From Brenneria roseae subsp. roseae (lineage in GTDB: Bacteria; Pseudomonadota; Gammaproteobacteria; Enterobacterales; Enterobacteriaceae), in NCBI RefSeq assembly GCF_003115845.1, contig NZ_KZ819025.1, forward strand, positions 62,001-126,000: a stretch of 64,000 nt of DNA. The letters are read 5' to 3'. How positions within the stretch are numbered: the first letter of the stretch is position 1; the number at the start of each line of letters is the position of its first letter. Below, piece after piece: positions 9,320-18,129 of the stretch. The notes beneath the pieces were generated by a model that saw only the letters and a program-made list of their open reading frames with translations, did no database searches and had not been told where the DNA came from. The translations under genes were made by a program, and so were the position numbers.

Positions 9320-10099
9320 TTAAAACGTGCCGGGATAGCTGCCGCCATCGATCAGCAGGTTTTGGCCGGTAATATAACCGGCCTGCGCGGCGCACAGAAA
9401 AGCGCAGACGGCGCCGAACTCTTCCGGCCGACCGTAGCGTTTCGCCGTATTGGCGGCGGCCCGTTCACGCTGAATAGCGGTGAAATCCCGCCCCGTTTGC
9501 TCAGACAGCGACTGAATGTGTTGCCATTGTCCTTCGGTGTCAAAAATTCCCGGCAGGATGTTATTAATAGTCACGTTGTGCTCAACGACCGTCCGGGATA
9601 GCCCGGCGACAAACCCGGTCAGTCCGGATCGCGCGCTGTTGGACAGGCCCAGTTCAAGCTGGGGGATCTTCACGCTGCGCGAGGTAATATTGACGATGCG
9701 GCCAAATTTGCGTGCGCTCATGCCATCGACCACCAGACGAATCATTTCGATCGGGCCGAGCATCATGCTGTCGAGGGCGGCGATCCAATGTTCGCGCTGC
9801 CATTCGCGGAAGTCTCCCGGCGTCGGGCCGCTGGCGTTGTTAATCAAAATGTCGGGTTGAGGACAGGACGCCAGTGCGGCGGCGCGTCCGGCTACCGTGG
9901 TGATATCGGCGACGACAGCCGCCGGACGATGGCCGGTTTGCCGGTAAATATCCTGCTGTGCGTTTTGTAATACCGCTTCGGTGCGCGCCAGCAGCGTGAC
10001 ATCGACGCCTTCTCGCGCCAGCTGTAAGGCCGCGGCTTTACCCAGCCCCCGATTGGCTCCCCAGACCAGCGCTTTTTTCCCCTGAATACCCAGATCCAT
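9320..10099 (-). CDS. SDR-family protein lacking the canonical Tyr-x-x-x-Lys
   Basis: A 259-residue short-chain dehydrogenase/reductase fold protein. The cofactor loop is GANRGLG near residue 14, an NNAS segment follows near 90, and a C-terminal LIDGG motif is typical of the classical FabG-like branch. The catalytic Ser is plausible in NITSRS, but where Tyr-x-x-x-Lys should stand the sequence is Ser-Asn-Ser-Ala-Arg (in LGLSNSARSGL). It may use other residues, be a hydro-lyase or isomerase, or bind without oxidoreduction. ATG at 10099 has GGAGG 9 bases upstream, and that site overlaps the end of the ABC ATPase gene, which suggests translational coupling. Confidence 0.88.
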   Translation of the reverse strand: MDLGIQGKKALVWGANRGLGKAAALQLAREGVDVTLLARTEAVLQNAQQDIYRQTGHRPAAVVADITTVAGRAAALASCPQPDILINNASGPTPGDFREWQREHWIAALDSMMLGPIEMIRLVVDGMSARKFGRIVNITSRSVKIPQLELGLSNSARSGLTGFVAGLSRTVVEHNVTINNILPGIFDTEGQWQHIQSLSEQTGRDFTAIQRERAAANTAKRYGRPEEFGAVCAFLCAAQAGYITGQNLLIDGGSYPGTF

Positions 10100-10103
10100 A
10101 CGG

Positions 10104-11840
10104 TTAAACCTCCTGAATAATTTGCTGGTTTACGGGCGTGACGGCGCTGATGTTCGTCTGCCGTTGGCGCAGCAGCGTTTCCCGTTGTCCACCGGGCACG
10201 GCATCAATCAGCCTACGGGTATAAGGGTGCTGCGGCTGATGCCAGATGCTGTGGTGATCGCCGCTTTCCACGCAGCGTCCGTTTTGCATGACCATGACCC
10301 GATCGGCGATATAACGCACCACGGCGAGATCGTGGGAGATGAACAGCAGCGACAGCCCCATTTCATTTTTCAACTCAACCAGCAGGTTAAGGATTTGCGC
10401 CTGAATGGAGACATCGAGTGCGGAAACCGGCTCATCGCAAATCACCAGTGAAGGACGCACCACCAGCGAACGGGCGATGCCAATACGCTGGCGTTGTCCG
10501 CCGGAGAATTCGTGAGGGTAGCGATTCAGGCTGCTTTGCGGCAGCCCGACGCGATCAATGATGCTGCCGATCGCCTGCTGCCGCTGCGAGCGATTGCCAA
10601 TGCCATGCACAATTAACGGCGTCTCAAGAATGTGCTGAATGCTGTGACGCGGGTTCAGCGAGGCGTAAGGGTCCTGAAAGATCATCTGCACCCGCTGACG
10701 CAGCGCCTTCAGCCGTGACTCTTTGAGTGAGGTTATGTCCTGTCCGTCAAAAATGATCTGCCCTTGAGAGGGCGACAACAGACGCAGAATGGTTTTTGAC
10801 AGGGTGGATTTTCCGCAGCCGGATTCGCCAACCAGCCCCAGGGTTTCTCCCGGCAGTATATCCAGTGAGACGTCGTTAACGGCGGTGACCTTGCCCTGTG
10901 TCGTCTGATATTCGGTGTGAATATTTTTTAACGACAGCAGCGGTCGCTGACCGGCTTCACTGTCGCGGTGGGTTAGCGGCGGCGGGGTGAGCAGCGTAAA
11001 TCGTGATTCTTCAGCCGCATGGTCGTGATGAATTTCCGCCAGCCGGCTGGTGCGGTAATGTATGTCCTGATCCATATGCAGGGAGGTTGCCAGCAGCCCG
11101 CGGGTGTAATTGTGAGCCGGCGATCGGAACAGATGGGCGGTCGGCGCCTCTTCCACTTTTTGCCCGGCATACATCACCGCGACGCGATCGGCCCACTGCG
11201 CCACCAGCCCAAGATCGTGGGTGATCAGCAGCAGACTCATGGATAACTCATGCCGCAGGTTATCCAGCAGTTCCAGAATCTGGGCCTGAATGGTGACGTC
11301 CAGCGCGGTGGTCGGTTCATCGGCAATCAACAGGCGCGGCTGACAGGCAACCGCCATGGCGATCATTACCCGCTGGCGCTGACCGCCTGACAGATTGTGC
11401 GGGTAGTCATCAACGCGGCGTGCGGGTTCCGGGATTTTGACCAGATCCAGCAGGTCGATAGCTCTGGCTCGGGCCGCCGCTGGGGACAGTTCTTCATGCA
11501 GCCGCAGCGTTTCGATAATCTGCTGCCTGATGGATAACACCGGGTTGAGCGACGTCATCGGCTCCTGAAAAATCATCGACAGCGCATTACCGCGTAGCTG
11601 GCGCATCTGACGATCCGGCAAGGTGAGCAGGTCTTTTCCATCGAACAGGATACGTCCGCTGATTTCCCCCGGCTCAGCGACCAGCCGCATCATCGAGAGC
11701 GCGGTAGCGGATTTTCCGCAGCCGGATTCACCGACCAGCGCCAGCGTTTCGCCGGCATTGATGGTGAGATTCAGCCCGCGGACGGCCTGATGGCCGGGAA
11801 ATGTGACGCGCAAATCCTGAATATCCAATAGTGGGTTCAT
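10104..11840 (-). CDS. ABC importer ATPase, fused double-domain (DppD-DppF type)
   Basis: A 578-residue protein with two complete ABC nucleotide-binding domains in tandem, as in GsiA/YejF-type peptide importers. Domain 1 has Walker A GESGCGKSAT (about residue 36), signature LSGGQRQR and Walker B LLIADEP. Domain 2 repeats these (GESGCGKST about residue 335, FSGGQRQR, LVICDEP). Each half ends with the oligopeptide-transporter C-terminal extension. It energises uptake through the two permeases upstream, overlapping the second permease stop codon by 4 bases (ATGA). Substrate is unknown; family members carry dipeptides, glutathione, nickel or other small peptides. Confidence 0.95.
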   Translation of the reverse strand: MNPLLDIQDLRVTFPGHQAVRGLNLTINAGETLALVGESGCGKSATALSMMRLVAEPGEISGRILFDGKDLLTLPDRQMRQLRGNALSMIFQEPMTSLNPVLSIRQQIIETLRLHEELSPAAARARAIDLLDLVKIPEPARRVDDYPHNLSGGQRQRVMIAMAVACQPRLLIADEPTTALDVTIQAQILELLDNLRHELSMSLLLITHDLGLVAQWADRVAVMYAGQKVEEAPTAHLFRSPAHNYTRGLLATSLHMDQDIHYRTSRLAEIHHDHAAEESRFTLLTPPPLTHRDSEAGQRPLLSLKNIHTEYQTTQGKVTAVNDVSLDILPGETLGLVGESGCGKSTLSKTILRLLSPSQGQIIFDGQDITSLKESRLKALRQRVQMIFQDPYASLNPRHSIQHILETPLIVHGIGNRSQRQQAIGSIIDRVGLPQSSLNRYPHEFSGGQRQRIGIARSLVVRPSLVICDEPVSALDVSIQAQILNLLVELKNEMGLSLLFISHDLAVVRYIADRVMVMQNGRCVESGDHHSIWHQPQHPYTRRLIDAVPGGQRETLLRQRQTNISAVTPVNQQIIQEV

Positions 11841-12748
11841 GCGCTTCTCCCCCGTAAGCGTGGATTCAGGGCATCGTTCAGGGCGTCGCCCACCAGATTC
11901 AGCGACAGTACGGTCAATACCAGTGCGGTGCCGGGGAGCGCGGTCAGAAACCAGGCGGTACGCAGCGATTCCCGGCCTGCGCCGATCATACTGCCCCAGC
12001 TCACGCGGTTCGGATCGCCAAAGCCCAGAAACGACAAAGCGGACTCAATCAGAATGGCCGATGCCACCATGACCGAGGTGGTGACGATAATGGACGGTAA
12101 GGCATTGGGCAGCATTTCCTGAAAAATGATGCGCACGCTGGAAAACCCCTGACTGCGCGCGGCCAGTACAAAGTCGCTTTCGCGCAGCGAACGGAATTCG
12201 GCGCGCACCAGACGGGCGATCGTCGGCCACGAGGCAATCCCGATCGCCAGCGAAATCAGCGAGACGGAAGGCGAGCCGATGGCGACCAGCACCACGACCA
12301 GCAGGAAGGTGGGAAAAGTCTGGAACAGTTCGGTAATGTGAACCAGTATGTCGTCCACCCGGCCGCCAAAATAACCGGCCAGCGCGCCAACGACGGTGCC
12401 AATCAGCAGACTGACAACCACTGCCGAAAAACCAATCTGCAATGAAACCTGTGAACCGTGGACAATACCGGCGGCGACATCACGCCCCAGAGAATCGGTG
12501 CCCAGTGGAAATTCGGGATCCTCACCCGGCCACAAAAAAGGCTGGGCGACCATATCCAACGGATCGCCGGGATACAAAAAAGGGGCGAGTGCCGCCATCA
12601 GAAAAACCGCGGTGAGTAAAAACAAACCCGCCATTCCCGCCGGATTGCGGATAAATGCGCGCACTTCCGGCGGCAGGCGAAATGGCGTTTTCAACGAATG
12701 GAGCGCCGCCTTCTTATGGGTGAGATTATCGGGAGCAAGGTTATTCAT
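11837..12748 (-). CDS. ABC importer permease, DppC type
   Basis: A 303-residue inner-membrane permease with an N-terminal cytoplasmic part, a first membrane helix at about residues 38-58 and a five-helix binding-protein-dependent transport domain. The typical EAA-like loop lies in the region LVRAEFRSLRESDF to GFS, and the family's GTDSLGRD segment is present. The longest frame runs further upstream inside the other permease; ATG at 12748, one base after that gene's stop, gives the normal DppC length. It partners with the DppB-type permease and the fused ATPase. Confidence 0.94.
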   Translation of the reverse strand: MNNLAPDNLTHKKAALHSLKTPFRLPPEVRAFIRNPAGMAGLFLLTAVFLMAALAPFLYPGDPLDMVAQPFLWPGEDPEFPLGTDSLGRDVAAGIVHGSQVSLQIGFSAVVVSLLIGTVVGALAGYFGGRVDDILVHITELFQTFPTFLLVVVLVAIGSPSVSLISLAIGIASWPTIARLVRAEFRSLRESDFVLAARSQGFSSVRIIFQEMLPNALPSIIVTTSVMVASAILIESALSFLGFGDPNRVSWGSMIGAGRESLRTAWFLTALPGTALVLTVLSLNLVGDALNDALNPRLRGRSA

Positions 12749-12749
12749 A

Positions 12750-13736
12750 TCAGCGAGCCTTAATTCGGGGATCGAGCCAGGATTGCAGTAAATCCACCAG
12801 CACGTTAGCCAGAATGACCAGAAACGCGGAGAGCAGCAGGACGCCGAGCAACACGTTGAAATCACGCGCCATGACCGCTTCCAGCGCCAGACGGCCCAGC
12901 CCCGGCCAGCTAAAGACCGTTTCGACCACGGCGGCGCCGCCCAACAGATTGCCAAAGTGCATGCCGGCGACGGTGGTGATCGGTAACAGCGCGCAGCGCA
13001 GAATGTGCCTGACGGTGACCATCAGTGGCGATAAGCCTTTGGCATGCGCGGTACGGACAAAATCCTGTTGGGCGATTTCCAGCATGGCCGCGCGGGTCAG
13101 GCGCGCATAAATCGCAATGAAAAAGCTGCTCAGCGCCAGCACCGGGAGAATCGCGTGCTGCACCATATCTTTGACATGCGCCCAGCCAGTCAGATTTGCG
13201 CCGATGGTGACATTCCCCCCGCTCGGCAGCCAGTCGAGGTGAACGGAAAACAGGATCAGCGTCATCAGGCCGATCCAGAATCCGGGAGTGGAGTAGAGCA
13301 GCAACGCCAGTAAGGAAAGAAGGCGATCGGGCCATTTCCCTGCCCAGACGGCCATTACGGCGCCCAGTAGAATCCCGATAATAATAGCGACGACCTGCGA
13401 CAGCAGCATCAGGAACAGCGTACCGGGCAGGCGGGACATAATCAGATCCATGACCGGGGCGTTGTAACGCGGTGAAAAACCGAGGCTGAACTGCGCCAGA
13501 TTGCTCAGATAAACGTACAGCTGTTGCAAAATGGGTTGATCGAGACCGAACTGGGCGCGCAGGTGCGCCATGGTGGCTTCGGTTGCACTGCCTGACTCGC
13601 CTGCCAGTACGTCAACCGCATCTCCCGGCACCAGTTGCAGCAGGAAAAATACCAGCACGATGATACCAACCGCCGTGGGCAGTGCATGGAGCAGGGTGCG
13701 TCGCAATGCGCGTCCGATTCGTTCTAATGTATTCAT
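12750..13736 (-). CDS. ABC importer permease, DppB type
   Basis: A 328-residue inner-membrane protein of the DppB/OppB class: one N-terminal helix (about residues 14-34), a long periplasmic segment, then the transport domain with five helices. The coupling segment ARLTRAAMLEIAQQDFVRTA near the middle is the family's EAA loop. It forms the translocation pore with the DppC-type partner encoded 1 base downstream. It lies 47 bases after the binding-protein gene, with a stable hairpin in between. Confidence 0.95.
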   Translation of the reverse strand: MNTLERIGRALRRTLLHALPTAVGIIVLVFFLLQLVPGDAVDVLAGESGSATEATMAHLRAQFGLDQPILQQLYVYLSNLAQFSLGFSPRYNAPVMDLIMSRLPGTLFLMLLSQVVAIIIGILLGAVMAVWAGKWPDRLLSLLALLLYSTPGFWIGLMTLILFSVHLDWLPSGGNVTIGANLTGWAHVKDMVQHAILPVLALSSFFIAIYARLTRAAMLEIAQQDFVRTAHAKGLSPLMVTVRHILRCALLPITTVAGMHFGNLLGGAAVVETVFSWPGLGRLALEAVMARDFNVLLGVLLLSAFLVILANVLVDLLQSWLDPRIKAR

Positions 13737-13755
13737 CGCATACCTTCATGAGGAA

Positions 13756-13774
13756 ACCCCTGCCGAACAGGGGT
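13756..13774 (-). other. Intergenic hairpin between binding-protein and permease genes
   Basis: A 7-bp perfect stem ACCCCTG/CAGGGGT with a 5-nt loop sits 10 bases after the binding-protein stop and before the permease start. No T run follows. In periplasmic-binding-protein operons such hairpins commonly stabilise the proximal mRNA so the binding protein is made in excess; that role is inferred. Confidence 0.55.
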
Positions 13775-13783
13775 AACGCCGTA

Positions 13784-15370
13784 TTACTGATCAAGCCACA
13801 CGTCAGCCAGGCTGCCGTTGACGCCCTGAATATCGGTCAGGTGGTTATGCACGCGTTTGTTGTAGATCGTCAGGCGTTTAATCTGGAGCAGGTTCAGATC
13901 GGGGATGTCGTTTGCGATGATGCGTTGGAACTGTTTGTACCCTTCCACACGCTTCGCCGGATCGGTTTCCACCGAGGCTTGCTCCAGCAGACGATCGACT
14001 TCCGGGTTGCTGTAATGCGATCCGTTGCCGAAGGGGACGCCGGGCTTAAAGGTTTTCGACCAGTACAGACGCTGTACGCCGACCGCGGGATCGAACAGGT
14101 TGGAAATCGAGCCGTTGTTGAAATCAAAGTCGCGATCGGTGTAAACGCGCTTAACGAAGGTGGCAAAGTCCTGAGAACGGATGGTCACATCAATACCGAC
14201 TTTGGCCAGTGAAGACTTAAGATATTCGGCCACGCGTTTAAAGCCGTCGCCATACGGCATGTAGTCATGTGTCAGCTTGAAGCGGATACCGTTTGCCTGA
14301 CGCGGGAAGCCGGCTTCATCCAGCAGCTTGTTGGCCGTAGCGATATTGAAGTCATAAGGCGACGGCGTACTGTCATGGAATTGCGCCAGTTCAGGGGTAA
14401 TCGACGTCGGTGAATTCACCGCATAGCCGTACCACACCACGTTTTTCAGCACCTCGCGGTTAATACTGTGGGCAATGGCCTGACGGACTTTCAGGTTCTT
14501 CAGGTAAATATTATCCAGATTAAATTCGATACGGGTTTGTGTCGGGCCGTAACCGTAACCACCGGTCTCAATCCCCAATTTGCTGTTTTTCTTGATTCGA
14601 TCAATTTCACTTAATGGCACCGGCGATTCGCTGCCGAGATCTAGCGCGCCCGTTTCAAAGGCAATGGTGCGTGTCGCCGCGTCAGGGATGAATTTCACCA
14701 CCAGCTTGTCAATATAGGGCTTGGGGCTATCCCAATAATCAGGATTACGTTCATAAATAATATGGCTGCCGCGCACCCACTCTTTAAATACATAAGGGCC
14801 GGTTCCGATCGGCGCCGTATTATGCGGATTACTGCGAATATCGGTCCCTTCATATAAATGCTTAGGAATAATGGGGGCTTCATTGGCTGAAAATGCGCTC
14901 AGCAGATAAGGCGCAGGCTGTGACAATTCAATAATGGCGGTATAGGGATCGGGCGTTTTCACCGCGGTAACACTGGCAAAAGTGCCTTGCCCGCGTGAGT
15001 TATATTGCTTGACGGTCAGAATGGAAAACGCCACATCCGCGGAGGTGAAATCCTGTCCGTCATGCCATTTCACGCCTTTACGCAGGTGGAAAGTATATTG
15101 TTTGCTGTCTTGACTGACCGACCACTCCGTCGCCAGCGCCGGCAGCGGATTTAGATTGAAATCATAATTCAGCAACCCTTCAATAACTTTTGAGTTGACC
15201 TTGAGGATCGGGCCTGCGGTACTGACCAGCGTGGTCAGTACCGGCGGTTCTGGTTCAACCAGAAAATTCAGGGTTCCGCCGCGCTTGGGGGCCGGTTCTT
15301 CAGCCTGGCCTGCCAGACTGAAGAAGGAAGAAGCCAGAATCAGCGCTGACAATAATAGATTTTTTTTCAT
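13784..15370 (-). CDS. Periplasmic substrate-binding protein of the ABC importer (SBP_bac_5)
   Basis: A 528-residue family-5 extracellular solute-binding protein. ATG at 15370 begins a Sec signal peptide, with a hydrophobic core to about residue 20 and cleavage near AGQA-EE; the longest frame continues upstream without signal character. The mature part shows family signatures such as the RKGVKWHDG region around residue 105 and NRE and GYG segments in the middle. It delivers peptide-like ligands to the permeases encoded downstream. It is the first gene of the minus-strand block and diverges from the molybdoenzyme. Ligand identity is unknown; DppA, GsiB and nickel-binding NikA belong to the same fold. 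Confidence 0.94.
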   Translation of the reverse strand: MKKNLLLSALILASSFFSLAGQAEEPAPKRGGTLNFLVEPEPPVLTTLVSTAGPILKVNSKVIEGLLNYDFNLNPLPALATEWSVSQDSKQYTFHLRKGVKWHDGQDFTSADVAFSILTVKQYNSRGQGTFASVTAVKTPDPYTAIIELSQPAPYLLSAFSANEAPIIPKHLYEGTDIRSNPHNTAPIGTGPYVFKEWVRGSHIIYERNPDYWDSPKPYIDKLVVKFIPDAATRTIAFETGALDLGSESPVPLSEIDRIKKNSKLGIETGGYGYGPTQTRIEFNLDNIYLKNLKVRQAIAHSINREVLKNVVWYGYAVNSPTSITPELAQFHDSTPSPYDFNIATANKLLDEAGFPRQANGIRFKLTHDYMPYGDGFKRVAEYLKSSLAKVGIDVTIRSQDFATFVKRVYTDRDFDFNNGSISNLFDPAVGVQRLYWSKTFKPGVPFGNGSHYSNPEVDRLLEQASVETDPAKRVEGYKQFQRIIANDIPDLNLLQIKRLTIYNKRVHNHLTDIQGVNGSLADVWLDQ

Positions 15371-15686
15371 ATTTCCCGTCCGTATACGGAGACGTTGTTC
15401 TCCGTTTTTATTTTTTTGAATGACAAACAACGCATTGGCCGAGGGATGGCAGGCCACAAAAAATTGCCGAAACAAACCGTTTCTCTTCAGAGAGGAAGAG
15501 AAGCAGGAAATAAATCAGGCAGGGTTAATTCAACATCGGGGCAGTAATGAAATAACGTCATTACCTGTGCTGTATGGCGTAACGATTTTCATGCTGGTTT
15601 CCTGGTTTTGAATAATAGTTTTGAATAATCACTGAATAATAAAAATGGATAAGCTTCTGTGTGCTTTTCTGGTTAAACCCTATCCT

Positions 15687-15709
15687 AACGATCGTTTTAA
15701 ACGAACGTT
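15687..15709. promoter_or_regulatory. 23-bp palindrome, candidate TetR operator in the divergent spacer
   Basis: The sequence AACGATCGTTT-T-AAACGAACGTT is an inverted repeat in which 10 of 11 base pairs match around a central T. Length and symmetry fit a TetR-family operator. It lies in the 454-base spacer between the binding-protein gene (start 15370) and the molybdoenzyme gene (start 15825). A 10-base direct repeat (atggataagc) occurs at 15645 and 15715 on either side. The rest of the spacer is AT-rich and shows no gene. Confidence 0.6.
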
Positions 15710-15824
15710 TAAATATGGATAAGCAATCTCGGATTATGCATAAGTCATTCACTACTCAGATTATTGGGGAAGAGGCCGATTCGGGGTATTATCCACCCTG
15801 CTAACTATTTATTCTGAGGTTGTC

Positions 15825-18083
15825 ATGTCGATTAAGCGTTATCCACACCTTGCTCATTGGGGCGCGTTTACCGCCGTTGTTGAGGATGGGAAATTGATTC
15901 GCTGCGAACCCTTTGCGGACGATCCTTCTCCTTCTGCAATGCTCGACTCTATTGTTCCACTGGTCTATTCCGAACGCCGTATTCGCCGTCCTTCGGTGCG
16001 TCGTTCATGGCTGCAACAGCGTGAGAACAGCGATCGTTCTCTGCGGGGTAAGGAAGATTTTGTTGAGGTTGACTGGGACGTGGCGCTGGATCTGGTTGCC
16101 GCAGAGAACCGTCGCGTTCGCGATCGATATGGCGCCGACGGGCTGTTTGCCGGCTCTTATGGCTGGTCTTCTGCCGGACGTTTCCATCATGCCCGTTCGC
16201 AGGTGCGACGCTTTTATTTTTCCGGCGGCGGCGCGGTCGATCAGCAGGGCAACTACAGTTGGGGAGCGGCGCAGTTTTTCCTGCCCTATGTCATCGGTAC
16301 GTTTCATCCCCTGACCGGTAAAGTGACGGAGTGGCGCAGCGTTGCCGAGCACTGTGAGATTTTCCTCGCCTTCGGCGGTTTGGCGCTGAAAAACGCTCAG
16401 GTTGCTTCCGGCGGCGCCGGGCATCATACGCTCAAACCCGCGCTGGAAAAGCTGGTGGAAAAAGGCATCCCGGTGATTAACGTCAGCCCGATGCGCGATG
16501 ATTGCCCGGCGTTTGTTAACGCCGAATGGATCCCTATTCGCCCAAATACCGATGTGGCGCTGATGCTGGCGCTGGGGTATGAAATCCAGCGGCTGGGCGC
16601 GGACGATAAAGCATTTTTACAACGCTACTGCGTGGGCTACGAGCAATTGACGGATTATCTGCTCGGACGCGGGGATGACATTGCCAAAACCCCGGAGTGG
16701 GCCAGCGCCATCACCGGTATTCCGGCGGAGCGTATCCGGCGTCTGGCGCGTCAGCTCATCGGCGTGCGCAGCTTTATTACCTGTTCCTATTCCGTTCAGC
16801 GTGCGCACCGTGGCGAACAGCCTTACTGGATGATGATTGCGCTCTCCTCCATGCTCGGGCAGGTTGGTTTGCCGGGCGGCGGCTTCTCGTTCGGGCACGG
16901 CTCGATGAACAGCGTAGGCAATGAACGTATTGCAACGCCTGCGCCTGCGTCACCCTCCACGCCGAACGCCGGTCGGGCGATCCCCGTCGCGCGCATCGCC
17001 GATATGCTGCTCAATCCGGGCGAACCGTACACCTTTCAGGGGGAAACGCACACCTATCCTGATATTCATCTGATCCACTGGGCGGGGGGAAATCCCTTCC
17101 ATCATCATCAGCAGCTGAACCGGCTGGTGGAAGGCTGGCGCAAGCCGGATACGGTCATCGTTCAGGATATCGTCTGGACGCCCGCGGCGCAGATGGCGGA
17201 TATCGTGCTGCCGGTGACCACCACGCTGGAGCGTAATGACATCGGCGGGTCGTCCCGCGATCGTTTCATTTTTGCCATGCATCAGGCGATTGCGCCTCAG
17301 CATCAGGCTCGTCATGACTTTGATATTTTTAGCGAGTTGGCGGAGCGACTGGGCTATCAGGAGGCGTTCACGCAGAACCGCAATGAGCGGGAATGGCTGG
17401 AAACGCTCTATGCTGATTGCCGGGAAAGACAGAAAGAGACTGCGCAATCCTGGCCGTCATTTGATGAATTCTGGCAGCAGGGGCATGTCGAAATCCCGAT
17501 GGATGAGAAGCCATTCGTGTTCTTTGAAGATTTCCGCCGCGATCCGCAGCGGCACGCGTTGCAAACACCAAGCGGTAAGATAGAGCTGTTCAGTTCTACC
17601 ATTGCCGGATATGACTATCCGGATTTCGCTCCGCATCCTGAATGGCGTCCGCCGGTTGAATGGCTGGGCGCGTCGGAGACTAAAACATGGCCGCTGCACT
17701 TCATTTCTATCCAGCCTTCCGATCGACTGCACAGCCAACTGGCGGCAACGCCGCAGGTAGCGGCTAATAAAACCGCAGATAAGGAGACGCTCTATATGCA
17801 TCCGCAGGATGCGGCGGCGCGCGAAATCACCGATCGTTCACTGGTGGAGGTCAGAAACGATCGCGGCCGTATTCTGGCGGGCGTGCAGATTACCGACGGT
17901 GTGACGCCGGGCGTGGTGATCATGTCCACCGGCGCCTGGTTTGAACCGGGATTTGGGCGTAAAGAATGGCACCCGGTCGAGCAATCGGGAAATGCGAACG
18001 TACTGACGCTGGATATCGGCACCTCTTCATTGACTCAGGGGCCGAACGCCATGAGCTGTCTGGTGGATGTGGTGCGGGTTTAG
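15825..18083 (+). CDS. Cytoplasmic molybdopterin oxidoreductase, BisC/TorA-like S- or N-oxide reductase
   Basis: A 752-residue member of the DMSO-reductase family, close in plan to biotin sulfoxide reductase BisC. There is no Tat signal and no N-terminal iron-sulfur cysteine motif, so it should be cytoplasmic and use a bis-MGD cofactor only. The GSYGWSSAG segment at about residues 110-118 carries the serine expected to ligate molybdenum; ADIVLPVTTTLERND near residue 465 and SDRLHSQL near 635 are typical cofactor-binding segments. It probably reduces a sulfoxide or N-oxide. It diverges from the ABC importer block and shares the palindrome-containing spacer, so it may belong to the same pathway. 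It is more distant from BisC than the surrounding core genes are from their E. coli counterparts. Confidence 0.88.
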   Translation: MSIKRYPHLAHWGAFTAVVEDGKLIRCEPFADDPSPSAMLDSIVPLVYSERRIRRPSVRRSWLQQRENSDRSLRGKEDFVEVDWDVALDLVAAENRRVRDRYGADGLFAGSYGWSSAGRFHHARSQVRRFYFSGGGAVDQQGNYSWGAAQFFLPYVIGTFHPLTGKVTEWRSVAEHCEIFLAFGGLALKNAQVASGGAGHHTLKPALEKLVEKGIPVINVSPMRDDCPAFVNAEWIPIRPNTDVALMLALGYEIQRLGADDKAFLQRYCVGYEQLTDYLLGRGDDIAKTPEWASAITGIPAERIRRLARQLIGVRSFITCSYSVQRAHRGEQPYWMMIALSSMLGQVGLPGGGFSFGHGSMNSVGNERIATPAPASPSTPNAGRAIPVARIADMLLNPGEPYTFQGETHTYPDIHLIHWAGGNPFHHHQQLNRLVEGWRKPDTVIVQDIVWTPAAQMADIVLPVTTTLERNDIGGSSRDRFIFAMHQAIAPQHQARHDFDIFSELAERLGYQEAFTQNRNEREWLETLYADCRERQKETAQSWPSFDEFWQQGHVEIPMDEKPFVFFEDFRRDPQRHALQTPSGKIELFSSTIAGYDYPDFAPHPEWRPPVEWLGASETKTWPLHFISIQPSDRLHSQLAATPQVAANKTADKETLYMHPQDAAAREITDRSLVEVRNDRGRILAGVQITDGVTPGVVIMSTGAWFEPGFGRKEWHPVEQSGNANVLTLDIGTSSLTQGPNAMSCLVDVVRV

Positions 18084-18129
18084 CGCTATCCTGTGACGTT
18101 TTTATTTTCCAAGTCAAAGGTTGGTTGTA

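Noticed and set aside
10104-11840. Naming the importer dpp, gsi or nik
   Set aside because: The domain plan is shared by many substrate classes and no ligand-specific residues can be judged without alignment.
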